DNA of 64,000 nt from Azadirachta indica (taxonomy: Eukaryota; Streptophyta; Magnoliopsida; Sapindales; Meliaceae): contig CM040441.1 of the NCBI GenBank assembly GCA_022749755.1, positions 16,369,475-16,433,474 of the forward strand. The letters are read 5' to 3'. How positions within the stretch are numbered: position 1 is the first letter of the stretch; the number at the start of each line of letters is the position of its first letter. Positions 12,448 through 23,558 of this stretch are shown here, in pieces. The translations under genes and the position numbers were made by a program. The notes under the pieces were generated by a model that was not told the origin of the DNA, did no database searches, and was given only the letters and a program-made list of their open reading frames with translations.

Positions 12448-15400
12448 TTTTTTTTTAATTATTTCGCTTGAAGAGATTGATGAAGTTGATTATAGTTTAC
12501 AGATTGCAAAATCTGAGAAGGAAAGGCCAGAGAAAAAACTAAATCAAAGAAACAGAAGCATAGTGATGCCAATGAGGATGCTGGTGATGGAGTTGAAGAT
12601 GGAAGTGGGGAAAAGAATGGAGGAAGATAAGAATTGGAAGAATGAGAAAGGAAAGGAAAAGAAGAAAAAGAAAGAAGAAAAAGAAGGGAAAGGAAACTAA
12701 GAAAAATGAGGAATCTGCAGCTGGTTAGTGCTTCATTTATCTTGGATTTCCTTACTCATTTTTTGTGTTGGATTCATGCAAAGAGCAGTATATTGATTTT
12801 TACTATTGGCTTGTTAAAGATTTTCCCATTTCTTCTTTTTCCGGGGCAAAAAATCTTTATGTTAGTTTTACACTAGTTGATCCCAGCATGTGTCACTAGA
12901 ACGATAATTTTGCAATTTCTTGTATGCTCAGTTAACAGTCTTTTCTATGCATAGAATTTAAGGGTTTGGCTTTCAACTTGGAGTGCAATTTTTTCTTTAT
13001 ACAATTTGAATTCTACAATATGTGGGTTACTGGTAAAACAATCTGACACCTTTCGATCATTGAATATGTTTCTTATATGTATTTGATTTCTTTGATTTGA
13101 AATACAAGTTAAACAAGGCTCCAGGATATGATCTCTAAAGACATTTAAATTAATACTTCTAGATCAGTTTTACTCTATGTTTCTTACGAATAATCTTTGA
13201 TGTATAAACACACGCAAGTTATCAATCAAGTAAAATTTATGGATTTTCGATTTTGGTTAGACTTCATTTGATCAAAGTTTGATAATGGTACATGATATGA
13301 TTAGGAAGTTATGAACTTTCTTGGTTCAGTAGACTTGATTTGATAAGTTCCTGTCGTTGTGCATTTTATGGTTTCTTAAATGATTGGAGAGAGAGGCAAA
13401 TCCAAAATTTTGAAGAATTCAAACTTGCCATTCAAAATAGACCTGGTGTCTGGATCCCTATATAGTAGGATGAATTGCTTGTTCTCATTCTTCTTCCACT
13501 TCATTATTTTACTTATCTCAATATATGAGTATCTCTTGTTTTTTCAACTTTTAAATGTTTGTAAGTTTGAAAGTTTGTGCTAGACTAAGATGTTTCCTGA
13601 AACTCATGTCTTTGTGCTGTAGTTAGCAAAGGCCAAGATGATGCTGACACAGAGTTAATTATGAAACTGAAGCTCCCCCGAATATTATGCATGGAATGAC
13701 TTGTGGCTCCATCCTTCGCTTATGAAATCAATTTACAGACTTGGATTCAAGGAACCCACACCAATTCAGAAAGCATGTATTCCTGCTGCAGCGCATCAAG
13801 GGAAGGTTGTTTGAAATTTTTTCATAAGCAGTTGTGTAATTGATGATGGCATTTGGTTTGATACTCACTAATATGTTCACATGACAGGATGTGATAGGTG
13901 CTGCTGAGACAGGGTCTGTCAAAACACTTGCTTTTGGTCTGCCTATTAAGCAATGTTTATTGGAAGAACGAGAAAAGGGTGAAAAGATACACGAACAGAA
14001 GGGCGAGGAAGTGGACAAAAATGCTTCAGAAGGCCTTTTGAGGGCTCTGATCATCAACCCGACTAGGGAAATTGCACTTCAGGTACTTGTAGTTGCTTCA
14101 TCAATTGTGTCCCTTCTATCTTATGGTTGGTTGTGAGTGCATGTAAAAACTTGTATACTCATATAGTGACAGCCGGTGGAGTGTGTGGCCACCATTGTCA
14201 GTTGTCACATGCAATATTTGCCAATTCTTGGCTGGAATATGACAATTTTCTGCAATTTTTGCTGCATTCTTTGCATATAGTTTACTTATTGCCAGCAGTA
14301 GCCTGCAGAGCCATTGCAGATGGCTATTGATGGTTCCTGACCACAATTTTCAGAGGCCAAAATTCATTGTAAATGATGATCAACTGACCTTTAGCAAGCT
14401 GCTAGCAACTGATGTGGTATTCTGGCAGTTGTGAAATGGTAGGACTAATTGCTAAAAGAACAACTTAAAACTTCTTAAAGTGTAAAGTCATTCAGAAATT
14501 CAGGCTTGATTTTCGTTGGATGTCAGACTGGCAGATCTAGAATCTTGACAGAAACTCGCTGGTCAGGCTTTTTTCTTTTTTTTTTTTTTTGGCAGTGAAG
14601 ATGAAGGGACAAAAGGACTGGAAAAGTTCAGAATTTTTTTCCCCAGTTTCCAAACAACACAATCTTGTTAATAAGGCTGGTTAATTTGAACAAAATTGAC
14701 AGCTCCTATTTCAATTTGAATATTTTCTTAAAGTAATGCCAATTTTAGCTTTGTTACTCAATAAATTTCTCCATGCGTTGGTATTTTCTACATCAGGTTA
14801 CTGATCATTTGAAGGAAGTAGCTAAGGATATCAATTTTAGGGTAGTTCCAATTCTTGGTGGAATGTCAACAGGGAAGCAGGAAAGACTTTTAAAAACAAG
14901 GCCTGAGGTGATTGTTGGAACTCCTGGGAGGTTATGGGAACTGTCAGAAGGAGAACAACATCTTGTCGAGTTGAGTATTGATGCATATTGTAGATTAAAT
15001 GTATCTTCTGACCTCTCTTGTCCTTGACACATATATTAATGTTTGCTTTTGCAGTTACGGACACTGTGTTTCTTTGCGCAGGATGAGGCGGTTGGAATGA
15101 TTGAAAATGGACATTTCCGCGAGCTTTAGTCAATAATCAACATGCTTCCTGTGACCAATGGCTCTAGTGAAGGGCAGTCTCAACAAACACAGAATTGTGT
15201 GACAGTTTCAACTTCACAGAGAAAGAAAAGACAAACACTTGTTTTTGCTGCAACTATGGCATTATCTACTGATTTTCTAAGAAGCTAAAGTATGGTTCAT
15301 TAAAATCAAAGCAAGCAACTAATGGATTAAATTCTATAGAAACTCTTTCCGAGCAAGCAGGAACGAGAGCTAATGTTGGCATTGTTGATTTGACAAATGC

Positions 15401-16856
15401 ATCAATTTTGGCCAATAAGCTTGTGGAATAATTTATTAAGTATCTTTCAAGTATTTTGTGAAAAAAAAGTTCCTCTCTTACAAATTGCTTATTCGCCATC
15501 CTGATTTGGTCATCTTGTGGCAAGTAACTTTCAATTTTATGTTCGTAACATTGACAGTACTGCATAGTTCTATGTTATTATTTAACAGTTTTTATTGGCA
15601 AACAACGAGTTTTAATATTTAAAGCATATTCTGCTGCCTATAAATACAAATCTTGTACACATTTTTTTCTAACCTTTCTCACCTTCAAATGCTTCATCCT
15701 TTGGTTACACATCCATCTTTGTATCTTGTTTAGAATTTTATGTTCACTTCTACAACTAAGAATGTCCTTGTACAAATTATCAACAAAGTACAACAAGGAT
15801 AAGATTTGGGAGAGGAAAAGTCATGCAGATAGACATAGAAGATCTAGGAGAGAAATTGGGACAGACAAAGGAAGTAGAAAATAGAAGTGATGAGGAAAAG
15901 AGCTCTTGCAAATATGTTATTTTTATTTGTCTTCTACAGGTCTAACCTTGTTTTACATAGAGGAGGCAGTATCTAGGCATCACATAACCTTGTAAAAATA
16001 TGGTAACCGTTTCAGACTAGTATTACCATACAGAACTATCAATACCCCTATTTTCTTTTGTAAAATTTCAAGGCACTTCAAAATTAAAAAATATAGGAAA
16101 TTCCTGTAAATGAAAAAATGTGCGAGTAAATTCAAACCAGTTGCTACATCATGTTTGTGGGCCCTGCATCAATTAGGATACACCATTTAAGGTTTGCCAA
16201 ACCACAGGAGTGACAAATGCCTATATTCCTTACACCTTTACAAGCAAGCCGAATGATAAGATGAATGCTAGATCCTAATTTATCATCACCAAAATGGCCA
16301 TCTTGATAAGTATGGCCAGTATATGTTGATAAAAAATGTTGTCATTATGAACAATTCCTAAGCTTATGACACCTTCACTGTCGTGAGTTATTTATCTTAT
16401 ATACTAAAGGGTATATCCTCAAGCTTACAAATAAGGTAGAGCTCGAGTGTGTTGGCATTTGTCATCGTTACCCTCGTATTGATGCAAGCATCTTGGTTCA
16501 TTGTCATTTTACAAAATGGAGAACTATTAATGAGGTCTTTTGCACTTCGTCCTTAAAAGTAAATAGATACTTGTTTTAGATGTCAATCATTGTATTTTTC
16601 ATTTTATGTGCAATAATGTAGTGAATCCTTAGCACTTAATCATGATTGTTTGCAGGTGTAAGGAGGAAGACAAAGATGCCTACTTGTATCAATATTTTGA
16701 GTTCATGGACTAGGCCGCACATTTGTTTTCTCTACATCAATCGCAAGTTTGAGCCATATTTCTTCCCTCTTGCGCATTCTTGGCGTCAATGTTTGGACAC
16801 TTCATGCTCAGATGCAGCAGCGAGCTCGTTTGAAAAATTTTTTTTTCATGATCTGA
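12448..16856 (+). pseudogene. RH13: DEAD-box ATP-dependent RNA helicase 13 pseudogene
   Basis: Relative of plant RH13 (DDX24/Mak5 type, nucleolar, ribosome biogenesis). Exon-like blocks: 12448-12707 (SLEEIDEVDYSLQIAKSEKE, then a Lys/Glu-rich tail); 13622-13805 (Q motif GFKEPTPIQ); 13888-14082 (motif I, then PTRE); 14797-about 14974 (GG, TPGRL); 15055-15436 (DEAD motif, motif III, then the family-specific NSIETLSEQAG and VDLTNASILANKL); 16656-16856 ([11 protein letters not shown]). Introns keep GT...AG. Damage: motif I reads AAETGSVKT (Gly to Val at 13918-13920); DEAD is DEAV (15082-15093); motif III is AAT for SAT (15247-15255); TAG follows FREL (15127-15129); the frame also breaks near 15285, 15430 and 16690. 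Motifs V and VI and the C-terminus are absent, and exon 1 was not found. It cannot make an active helicase. Confidence 0.88.
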
Positions 16857-17196
16857 TGTTGTGTTACATCTTTGGATGCTTTTGTGTAACTTACATTTAC
16901 TGTCGCCATCATATTATTTTCTATCTACAAAGATTTTAGTTTCCTGAAAATTCATTGTAGCTGTTGGTTTAAATCTCTGAGGTCTCTCAAAACAGTGAAA
17001 TTAAAATCGCTACATCTGTAAGACCTGAAGTTGTTCCATGGTGACAAAAGAGCTGTCACATATTTACTTCATGTTAAATTGTGATATTGGCTTTGTACGA
17101 CAACAAAGCAATTCTTATTACATTTGTTTTATTTGAAAATAGTCCATCACAAACATAATATGATCCTAAGAAACTGCAGCATCTGACAAACATATT

Positions 17197-17463
17197 CTAC
17201 CGAGCATCCTTTAATAAGAGACTGTTGCTTTCGACTTTTCTCGCATTGTAGAGCTCACCAGCAGTCACCTCTCTCAAAAACAGCCGCTGCCTTCATCCCT
17301 GTGCCTGCATTCAAGAAATTCAAGGTTAACCATATATTCCAGGAAAATTCCAGACACAACAGAAGGAAAGAAAGAATACCTATGCACGTTGATATCACTC
17401 CAAAGCGGCAGTCTCTGCCTCGTCGCTTCATCTCACGCAATAGAGTGGCCACACAACGTGCCC
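17197..17463 (-). pseudogene. KAT2: 3-ketoacyl-CoA thiolase pseudogene, last two exons
   Basis: C-terminal exons of peroxisomal 3-ketoacyl-CoA thiolase (KAT2/PED1), the last enzyme of fatty-acid beta-oxidation. Exon 17463-17380 begins after AG and reads GARCVATLLREMKRRGRDC then RFGVISTCIG. It is in phase with the upstream exon that ends GHPLGATG at 26740. Exon 17304-17197 reads TGMKAAAVFERGD; a net loss of 2 bp then shifts the frame to an early TGA. The original tail is still readable in the other frame (ELYNARKVES, then LLLKDAR and TAG at 17199-17197). The catalytic Cys of CIGTGMG is kept, but the following Gly is changed (TGMK). The pieces lie 340 bp from the RH13 remnant, tail to tail. Confidence 0.9.
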
Positions 17464-17867
17464 CTACGACAAGCAGAAAGTTAAGACCAAAGAATGCATA
17501 ATTGATGCAGTGCTGCGTCATATCATATTCATACTACGCATTCGTGGTCACATCTGTTGCACTGCATGCACAAACATACTTCGGAATGTAGAGACCATAC
17601 TCTGATTCTCAAGGTGTTAAGTGGAACTCATAGAATATAAAATTATTTAAATATCCAAACAACCTCTTCTCATTATGTTAAGGTGCTAAACAAATGAAGA
17701 AGTTGTCTTTCGGATGTAAACTCTAAAAGACTCAATTGCGTTTAATGGATCTGATATCTAATTTTTTTTTTTCATCCAACGATGAGAAAATTCAATTAAA
17801 TTGAAAGAGAAAGTTTAAAGGTTTTCTACTTGGAAATTATTCCCAAACAATTTTTCATCACAAGGAA

Positions 17868-18859
17868 TTTTTTTTTTTTTAAATAAAAAAAGTTATTGAA
17901 AAAGAGCAATCTAGGACATAGAGTACAAAATTCAGTGTCTAAAAGCATAATTCAGAAGAAAGAAGCCACAACAACAATTAGGTAGCAGTTCTCAGCAACT
18001 GAAAGCAGCTCCTAGCCAAAGGAAAAAGGTTGCAATCCGCAGCACAAACAGCAACAGAAGAATAGAAATAGTCTTCGGCAATGCCCACAAAGAGCAGGAT
18101 AGTCTAGCGAATAAGCTGCAGCAATAAACCTAGCTGCAGCGCCAACAGCAGCAGGAAAACGAGCAGCAAGCAGCAGCAGGACAAGGCAGTCAGAGCAGCA
18201 AGTGAATGCAGCTCAAAAACACCAACACCATTAGAAAAATCACTGCAGCAGAAGCACAGATTTGCAACATAGAGCAGCAGCTGGTCGTAAAAATAAAAAC
18301 GTGGCAGCAGCAGAACTCCTGATTTCGTTGTCCCCACAACACGGCAACATTACTAATGTCATCATTTATCCAGCTCTACAAACTGCACCAGCTGTCAAAA
18401 CATCTGAAACTAGCTCTGCAGACCAGTACAAAATCACGAAATAACTCCAACCATGATTCCAGAAACTCCAACAATCAGCAAAACAAAATTCATGAGAATC
18501 TAAAATTTGGAAAGCCCCAACCATCATTGAAGAGAGAATTTTTTATTTGCAAAGGAGTGTCAAACCAAGTTGAACCTGAAGAGCAAAGACCCAAGTTCGC
18601 CATAATATCTGCAGCCTTGTTACCTTCACGACAAATATGCGTGCAATAGAAGGACATCTTAGAAATAGAAGCTTTGCAATTTAACCAATCATTTCTGATA
18701 CGCCAAGGAGGGTTGAAGTTCGAATTTAGCAAGCAAGAAATGGCTGCCATTGCATCGCTTTCCAGCCAAATAAAATTCTCGATTAACAGCATAAGAGACA
18801 GCTTGAATAATACTCATAATTTCTGCAAAGAATGAAGATTGGTAGCCCAAGTTCATGGC
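17868..18859 (-). mobile_element. LINE 3' part: RNase H end, 3' UTR and poly(A)
   Basis: Continuation of the same LINE on the other side of copia-2. From 18859 leftwards it encodes the middle and end of RNase H (NLGYQSSFFAEIMSIIQAVS, then after a frameshift FIWLESDAMAAISCLLNSNF and THICREGNKAADIMANLG). A CAG-rich 3' UTR-like stretch (about 18480-17940) follows, and a tail of 12 A on the minus strand (T run about 17868-17880). The two LINE halves join in the same reading frame if copia-2 and one copy of its target duplication are removed. Confidence 0.87.
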
Positions 18860-19199
18860 TGTACAATTTATAGCCCATATATTGTAATCGATACAGTATT
18901 GTATATGTATGTACACACACGTGTGTGTGTGTATATATATATATATGTTGTATGAGTTTGATTACTGTATGAGCCTGACTCGACCCGAGTGTAGCCTAAA
19001 TTCGACCCAAAATTCAGAATATATATTTAGGCGTTTAGGGCAAAAATTGTGCTGTATATCTTCTTTATTTTGGAGTGAAATTTTGGCTCCCTTTCCTGTG
19101 GTTTTTCCTCTTAATATTTTTAAAGATTTTCTACGTAAAATCGATATTACTTGTGTTCGTTATTATTTTCTATTTGCTCATTTATTTGATTCTCATTAT
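18860..19199 (+). repeat. 5' LTR of copia-2
   Basis: Starts TGTACAATTT and ends just before the PBS. It aligns to 23121-23553 but lacks an internal block of about 110 bp. It contains a (GT)n/(AT)n run at about 18912-18945. Confidence 0.82.
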
Positions 19200-19244
19200 A
19201 AATTGGTATTAGAGCGGGATTTGTCTACAAATTAAGTCCTCATC

Positions 19245-22200
19245 ATGGCTTCTTCAATTAAGTATGATATGAAGAAATTTGAAAGCAAAATCAACTTCAG
19301 TTTGTAAAAGATTTAGTTTCGAGCGTATATGAGATTTTAAGGTTTATAAAAAGTAGTAGAAGATAAGTATTTAGCAGATATGAAGGAGGGGAAAAAGGCA
19401 AATTTAAAAGAGCAAGCTCTAAGTGTAATTTAAATGTTAGTAACTGGAGATGTGTTGCGTTAAATTGCAGTTAAAGAGAAATCTTTGGAATATGCTGGTA
19501 AATCTCTAACTAATCGATTGTATTTGAAAAAGAGACTCTATACCTTGAGAATAAAGGGGGATATCTATGAAGTTATACCTAAATGAATTTAATTCCGTAA
19601 TCATGGATATGAAAAATGTAGACATTACAATTTCGAATGAGGATCAGTCTATGCTTGTGTTGTGTTTATTGCTGCCATCTTATGATTCATTTGTCAATAC
19701 TTTGCTGTATGAAAGGATCCTATTAGCATGTCAGATGTGTCAAGTGCATTGAAGTCTAAAGAACTAAAGAAACAATTTTCTGTTAATGAAAATGTCGAGG
19801 GTGAAGGTTTGGTGTCGAGGGGTATAATATAATTTAGGGATAATTCTGAAAAGAAAAAGAATAAGGTTAGATCAAAGTCTAAGATGAAAAAGGTAAACTA
19901 TTTTGGATGTGGTGAGCAAGGTCATTTCAAAAGGGATTATCTTCATAGAAATAATAAGAGAAAATAGGTTGAGAATTCTAAGAATGTAATCACGAAAACT
20001 TTAGGGGATGATGAGTTAGACAGTGCTGGCAAAGTATTGTCTATTTTTGTTGGACAGTGGAAGAACCAATAGATTATGGATTCAAGACCAATGGCTTGTC
20101 ACTCACTTAGAAATGAGTGGCAAAGTGTATCTTGGTGATGATTGTATCTTTGAGGTGGTTGAATTTAGAATTGTGCACATTAAAATGTTTGATGGAGTAG
20201 TCAAAACATTAGAGTGTTGGCATGTTATAAGATTAAAAAACAACTTAATTTCCTTTAATACTTTGGATTTGAAGGGATTCAGATTTCATAGAGACAATGG
20301 AGTTTTGAAGATTGTAAAAGGCTCAACGGTGTATATGATGAGTAGCGTACGTGATGGTTTATGCATTCTTCAAGGAATTATTGTTCAAGGTATAGATTCA
20401 GTAACTATGGATAATACCAAATTGTGCCATGTGAGACTTGAGCACATAAGTGAGCAAACGGGATCTACTTGGCAAAAAGAAATTAGGCAATCTTAGATTT
20501 TGTGAGCCTTGTGTTTTCGGGAAGCAAACAAGAATAAAGTTCGGTAAAATAGTCTACAAGACTAAGGGCACATTAGATTATGTGCATTCAGACTTTTGGG
20601 GTTCGTGTAGAGTTGTTTCAAAAGGTGGTGTTAAATACTTTATAATTATTATTGATGATTACAATATTCCAGACAGTCAAGCAGTTGAAGGCAATGATTG
20701 AGAAGCAAATAGGTAAACAAGTTAAGTGTGTTAGGACTGATAATGGTTTGGAATATTGTAATTATGAATTAGATGAGTTTTCCAACAAGGAAGGAATAAT
20801 AAGACACCACACTTGTGTAAAGACACCATACTAGAATGGAGTTATAGAACTCATAAACAAAACACTGTTGGAGAAAGCTCATTTTATGCTTTCTCATTCT
20901 GGTTTGTCAAATGTATTTTGGACTGAAGTAGTTAGTAATGTATCTTATTTAGTGAATATCTATTTACAGCTATTGATTGTAAGACTCCTTTGAGGTATTA
21001 TCAGGTACACCTGTTGATTATAATCACTTAAGAGTATTTGGTTGCCCAGCATATGTTCAAGTTAATGATAGTAAACTTGAACCAAGGGCAAATAAATGCA
21101 TATTTCTAAGATATGCATATGGAGTGAAAGGTTACAGATTGTAGTGTACAAATTCAAAGTCTTCAAGTTTTATGATCAGCAGAAATGTTACATTTAATGA
21201 GTCTGTTATACTTGATTGTCAAAAGGATGAGTTAACAGTTAAAAAAGATCCTGGTATTAGTGAGTAGGTAGAGTTTGAGGTAGAAGCTCTAACAACACAA
21301 TAGCTCACAGAGCAGAAAATAAATGATGTACAGAGTGTTAATATAGATAGTCAACAACATGAAGATGCATAAGAATAGCAGGATAGCATTTCCACTAGAA
21401 GGTCAAGGCGACAGATTCGACTATCTGAGTGTTATGGTTACGCTGATATGGTTTTATATACGTTATCTATTGTTGGGACAGTGAACACATATGAGCTTAC
21501 TACTTTCAAGTAAGCGATATCTTATCCAGAAGTAGAGTAGTGGATGGGTGCTATGACTAAGGAGATAGAGTCTTTGTACAAGAATCAGACATGGGAGTTA
21601 GTGACATTACCTAAGGGATAGCAAGTTGTAGGATGCAAATGGGTTTACAAGAAAAAAAAAAAGGGATATCAGAGGTTGAAGCTCCTACATACAAAGCATG
21701 TCTTGTAGCAAAATGTTATACACAGAATGAGGGAATTGATTTCAATGAAGTGTTTTCCCCAGTTATAAAACACATCTCTATTAGAATGTTGTTAGTTTTG
21801 GTTGCTGTATATGATCTTCATCTTGAATAATTGGATGTTAAAATAGCATTTTTGCATGGCACATTAGAGGGGTAGATTTACATTAGTAACCAAAGGGTAT
21901 TATATTTTCAGATAAATAAGACCAGATTTGTTTCTTTAAAAGATTCTTGTATAGTTTGAAGTAGTCACTCATACAGTGGTATAAAAGATTTGATAATTTG
22001 ATGCTTGATTGTGGATATACTAGAAGTGTTTATGATAGTTGTGTGCACCATAAAAGACTTTATAATAATAGTTACATTTATCTGCTGTTGTATGTTGATG
22101 ACATGTTGATAGTTACAAAAAATATATTGGATATTAATTCATTGAAAAAACAGTTGTGTGATGAGTTTGAGATGGAGAAATTGAGTGTAGCAAAGAAGAT

Positions 22201-23037
22201 TTTAGGTATGGAGATTTATAGGGATAGAGGATTATGGACTTTGTTCTTATCACAATAAGGTTACATTGAGAAAGTTCTTGACAAGTTCAACGTGAGTAAT
22301 TGCAAGCCTGTGAGTACACCATTGGCAACTCACTTTAGATTTTTCTGCAGACTTGTCACCTACAACACAGGATGAGGTGGAGTATATGAAGCATATTCCT
22401 TATTCCAATGTAATTGGAAGTCTCATGTATGTTATGATTTGCATTAGACCTGATTTGACTCATGTTGTAAGTTTAGTGAGTAGGCATATGGCTTCTCTTG
22501 GAAAAGAGCACTATAATGCTGTGAAGTAGATATTATGATATTTAAAGGGCACTAGTCATGTAGGACTGGTATTCAATAATTAAAATCAAACATCACTGAG
22601 TTAATAGGTTATGTGGATTCTGATTATGCAGGAGATCTAGATAGAAGAAGGTTATTGACAAATTATGTTTTTGCCTTATCTTGTTGTGTCATTAGTTGGA
22701 AGGAAACATTGTAAGTATAATAGCATTGTCAACTGCAGAGGCTGAATATATGGCTATTACAGAAGCAGAGAAGGAAGCTTTATGGTTAAAAGGGTTTGTT
22801 AGTGACTTTGGGTTGTCACAGTAGCAGACGATTGTACATTATAATAGTCAAAGTACCATCCACTTGACTAAGAATCAAATGTTTCATGAAAGAACAAAAT
22901 ATATTAATGTCAGGTTCTATTTTGTCAGAGATGTGGTTTTAGATAGTTCAGTCACAATACAGAAGATTTTTACACACAAGAATCCAACAGACATGTTGAC
23001 CAAAGCAGCTATTATGGCTAAGTTCAAGCATTGCTAG
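19245..23037 (+). pseudogene. copia-2 gag-pol, many stops
   Basis: ATG at 19245 starts gag about 30 bp after the PBS. Next come a degenerate zinc knuckle (GCGEQGHFKRD, about 19905-19940, first Cys lost), GAG-pre-integrase (about 20400-20560), integrase (about 20575-20960, VRTDNGLEYCNYELDEFSNK), RT (about 21540-22260, VVGCKWVYKKK and YVDD at about 22092) and RNase H ending with a NPTDMLTKA-type motif and TAG at 23035. Many interruptions are TAG or TAA where the family has Gln. The domain order is complete, so decay is by point mutation more than by deletion. Confidence 0.87.
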
Positions 23038-23120
23038 ACTTGATTTGTATTTGAATTATTTCATGAGCCCATAGGGGCATAGTGAAGAGGTTCAGGCAAA
23101 TATGTGTTAAGGTGGAGATT

Positions 23121-23553
23121 TGTAAAATTTATGACCCATATTTGGTAACCGATATAGTATATTGGTGTATGCTAATGTATCGGGGGTCGAGCTCTCCGGA
23201 GAGCTCGTTAGGAGTGTAAGAGGGTGAAACTCCCCTTACTGGGGGCTAGGGGCAACACCCCTATCCTTTTACAGTATTGTATATATGTGTGTGTATATAT
23301 ATATTGTATGAGTTTGATTATTCAATGGATCTGACCCGACCCGAGTGTAGCTCGAATCCGACCCAAAAACCAGAATATATATTTAAACATTTAGAACAAA
23401 CATTGTACTATACATCTTTTTCATTCTTGAGTGAAAATTTACCTTTCTCTCTTGTAGTTTTTTCTCTAAAAATTTTCAAAGATTTTTCACGTAAAATTAG
23501 TGTTATTTGTATTTGTTATTATTTTCCATTTTCTTGTTTACTTGATTTTCGTA
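23121..23553 (+). repeat. 3' LTR of copia-2
   Basis: Starts TGTAAAATTT directly after the polypurine tract and ends TTTTCGTA before the target duplication. It contains a GC-rich block (about 23160-23270) absent from the 5' LTR, with a perfect 20-bp palindrome at 23188-23207. Confidence 0.83.
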
Positions 23554-23558
23554 ATGGC

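Larger units (their letters stand above)
18860..23553 (+). mobile_element. Ty1/copia element copia-2, complete but decayed, inserted in the LINE
   Basis: Plus-strand element with 5' LTR (18860-about 19199), PBS (TGGTATTAGAGC, 19204-19215), gag-pol (19245-23037), polypurine tract (AAGGTGGAGATT, 23109-23120) and 3' LTR (23121-23553). It is flanked by a perfect 5-bp target duplication ATGGC (18855-18859 and 23554-23558). Removing the element restores the reading frame of the LINE RNase H, which independently proves the borders. The coding region is full of stops. The two LTRs have diverged and differ by about 110 bp in length. Confidence 0.93.

Noticed and set aside
14116..14346. Overlapping frames on both strands inside the RH13 remnant
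   Set aside because: They lie in an intron between the PTRE and VTDHLKEV exons and have no coding signature.
18104..18337. Leu-rich minus-strand frame as a membrane protein
   Set aside because: It comes from CAG repeats read in the Leu frame within the LINE 3' region.
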